A DNA stretch of 64,000 bases from Zerene cesonia. Taxonomy: Eukaryota > Arthropoda > Insecta > Lepidoptera > Pieridae. The notes under the pieces were generated by a model. The model searched no databases and was not told where the DNA came from. It was given only the letters and a program-made list of their open reading frames with translations. Made by a program: the position numbers and the translations under genes. Location of the stretch: positions 62,001 to 126,000 of the forward strand of contig NC_052114.1 of the NCBI RefSeq assembly GCF_012273895.1, in the 5' to 3' direction. Below are positions 61,101 through 64,000 of the stretch, in pieces (position 1 is the first letter of the stretch; each line of letters begins with the position of its first letter).

Positions 61101-64000
61101 TTTGGAAATTTCAGAAGAATACTTCAAAATGTATTTATAATGTGTTCTTACAGTCTACAGTCATCTGACTGTGGGTATTAATTTGTTCAAGTTTTTCTAC
61201 AAACGATATTTAATATATAACAACACTTGTTGGTCTGATATGCTATATTTATCAAACCCCAACCAACGAGCAAGATTATTTGGCTTTTGGTTTTGAAGAT
61301 TATTTGGTTTGATTATTATTGAAAGTATATTAAACCAATTTTTGATGATCTTTGTACATAAGAATCAATTAAGTTGGGCTGTGGATTTCATGCAAAGATC
61401 ATTTCTTATGAACACTATTTGAAGTAGATATTGCCATATTTGTAAGATCTGTTTACAAAGCTGATGTGTTAAATTACGCATTTTCTGTAATAATGCCTAA
61501 TCGGATCAAGTCTATAACCATAAGCTGTAATTGGCACTAGCTAGCGCAGTTTCCCTGATTAGTCTAGCTCTACTGCGGTCTCCAACTACTTATGCTAATG
61601 CGACGACTAACAATTTCCTGGACAACGATATTGCGTCTAATATTCAACTGTCTTCTATCAGACATAATAAAATAGCGTTATTTTTCCCGGGCGGACAAAA
61701 TTTATTTTAAATATATACCCTCTGAATTATGAAAAAACCATATTGATCTAGTAATCATGTAAATTTTATGTTATTTTTTGTCCATACAGATTTCGTCGAA
61801 GATAAAAATCTAAAAAAGGCAAATGTGTCGCTGGAGTGTAACATCCTGTTTTGAGAGCGCAGCCCCCGCCGACATTATCAGCGGCGATTTACGAAGTCGC
61901 CCTGACAGTTCATCAATGTCCAACTTTTCGTCGGAATTGCATTACTTACCGTCGGTTTTGACACGAGAAATATTACAACGAAAGCGAGCGGGCATTCTGC
62001 GCAGGCGCGAAATACGAAACAATAGCGGTTTAAAATACAATGAGTGCGACCTGAAATACATAACATCAGCGACATTCCCGTCACGACCGCTTACCTTTTT
62101 CGACTATTTTGTTCGTGGCGTAGGAGAGCGGCCCGATCACGAGCCCTGACCTTTTCTTATTAATAACGTGCTTTGAATTGGAAATTCCCGACGATAATTT
62201 CACGATGACGTCTGTATCCCACGCGTCATTATGTGCCACCTAATACGGCGCGCTTCCCGCTCGCTGCGTCGCCGCGACCCGCGTCCAGCATAATGCATGC
62301 GGTCGTGAGCGCATATGCGAGCAGTCGACGCGCCCCGCACTAATTGCTGATCGCAATTCAACGCAAGGGCGCGGAGCCACGACCGAGCCCATCTAGCCTA
62401 ATTGTCGCGGTCACTACCGCTTAGCATACATTGCGATGTAAATCAACAATGCCAATGTCTTAGTTCGAGCCAAGACGCGCGGCGTCTCAGGGAAAAGCGG
62501 CTCAAACACCGCGCCCTAGAGCAGGCCTTCGATCGACGATTCAATCAGGACTCGACTCTCCTTAGTATGTGTATGGAGATAGGCAAATTGTATAATTAGT
62601 GTTGTGGAAGCGTGATGTTTAAGGATGAGATGCATGCTAATGGCATTTGGCAGCGAGAGAGTTTATACGACGGATAATGTGGACAGTTGAACTGTGCCGT
62701 CGGCCGTGGGTGTGAGAGGCGACAGCAGGAAAGGATGAGCGTACACGCCGTGAATGTCGATTGCTTATGAGAGAGAGTTGATTTCAAATGTGTTCATTTT
62801 ATGTGTTTATGCGGCGCTCTCTAGTACCTACCCGATATAGCTCGAATTGTCTATTTATAGCCGCAGATAAGGTTTTTTTTAAATTGTACCTAATTTAGAT
62901 AAATATTTTATTGACCAAAAGGAAATATTTATGAAAGCAAATAAATTCGCTACAATTAAGACAGAAGTTAAGTATTCAAACTGATCGTCGCTTACATCCA
63001 CATCATGTCGAAACCAGCGTTGTTAGAACTTGCTGCATTCAAGATCAAATATGTACTTATATTATAACACATAAAGGTGACGCAAATACGTAAATAAATA
63101 AAAACACAAAAACTTTGATAATCGTCTGAGTGGGTATTCCTTTCCAAAGTCACTTTTGCTTTTTTTGCTCTCATAATATTCTATTTTATTACGATTTGTC
63201 TACATTTTTCTGTTTAGCTCCTTTCCTATAAGGTTATGGTATAGTCTTCGTGCCTTATCTAACACCCAAAAATAATTTACAATACGAACGCGGAAAGAGT
63301 AATTCTTGAGATAAGCTCATTCAGCTAGACAAACAAAATCTCCAGGTTAATAGATTTTCAATCCACTGAATCAGTATTGCTTAGGTACATAATTATAAAT
63401 AAAAAAAATAAATCTTTTTGATACTGTTTAAGTGTATTGTGTATTAGTATTACAAATAATTTGAAAAATGCATATATTGCAAGTCAATTGATTAGAACTT
63501 TTACCCCTATTTTATTCCATGAAGGTCTTGTAAAAACTTAAATTTTTGTCTGTTTGAATATGTACGAAACCTCTAAGTAAATAAAGTGTTTGCTAGCCAT
63601 TGATAACTATTTGTGAGAATGAAGAAGTGGGTGTACGATACGTATAACCTTTACCTACGATTTGCGAATGAACGCGTAATGTTTGTTTAAGATATACTTT
63701 CAGTAAATATTACAATTAAATGTAGACAATTCCAAAGTGCATTTAGAAGAAGTCCGATTCAATAATAATGAATACTCTACAAATAACTTTTTAGTCTTAA
63801 ACTTTACGGTTGTAGATGCAATTAACAAAACAAATTTTGTGTGAACAAAGGAGTATGCATGGTTATTTAAGTGTGATTGTTTGCACCTATTGCAAATTCA
63901 GTAAACATCATAGATATCATATAGATATGGGATAAGGTGTGTAGTAAAATACGTATGTATAATATAATCATGTTTGGAATTCCCTCCGATCCTTTGATTA
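58131..64000. other. Gene-poor stretch to window end
   Basis: It is AT-rich with CpG-richer patches at 59100-59210 and 62240-62345, an exact 18-bp hairpin at 60333 and a small GAATTT tandem run near 60485. A repeat-like block at 59450-59590 (GTTTCATCCAAATTGATTCA, GTGGTTTAGGCGTGAAG) resembles decayed Helitron-like bodies. No gene was recognised. Confidence 0.5.
60333..60375. repeat. Perfect hairpin, 18-bp arms, 7-base loop
   Basis: Arms 60333-60350 and 60358-60375 (AATTAAATTAACAATAAT and its exact complement) enclose TTATGAC. It is very AT-rich, so partial chance pairing is easier here, but 18 exact pairs are still notable. Confidence 0.75.

Overview
The window is nuclear DNA from an insect, almost certainly a moth or butterfly (Lepidoptera). 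The evidence is AT-rich sequence, spliced genes with short GT..AG introns, and several dispersed repeat types I recognise from lepidopteran genomes: Lep1-type Helitron-like elements that begin TCCTAC and end CTAG, tRNA-derived SINEs with a CATCAT-type end, and relics of non-LTR retrotransposon reverse transcriptase C-termini. Four runs of exactly 1000 N (666-1665, 13461-14460, 24269-25268, 34071-35070) are assembly gap placeholders.

All confidently identifiable genes lie in the first 19 kb and all are on the minus strand. (1) 1666-3005 holds a PRDM13-type zinc-finger transcription factor. Its first two exons and most of its third exon are visible, and its 3' end falls in the first gap. (2) 10658-16813 holds a radial spoke head 3 (RSPH3/RSP3) gene, rebuilt here from seven exons. 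It is an axonemal A-kinase anchoring protein of motile cilia and sperm flagella. (3) 17975-18820 holds an intronless 281-residue basic protein of unknown function.

The region from about 3.1 to 10.6 kb between PRDM13 and RSPH3 is a nest of old repeats, including a large inverted repeat at 4.2-4.6 kb, plus GC-rich islands.

From 19 kb to the end, about 43 kb of known sequence, there is no gene I can name. It contains Helitron-like copies, SINEs, a terminal-inverted-repeat MITE, several copies of an unclassified repeat (family A here), perfect hairpins at 38.2-38.4 kb, scattered CpG-rich islands, and two stretches that look like isolated coding exons (21895-22011 plus; 56424-56853 minus). This pattern fits a gene-poor interval or very long introns of genes whose main exons lie outside the window.

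I found no bacterial-style system, CRISPR array, rRNA or canonical tRNA gene, and no convincing new multi-gene system. The most unusual signals are the paired perfect hairpins at 38.2-38.4 kb, the compact divergent PR domain and short linker of PRDM13, the in-frame Gly-Ala-Thr minisatellite at the RSPH3 N-terminus, and the short TIR element with its 3-bp target duplications.
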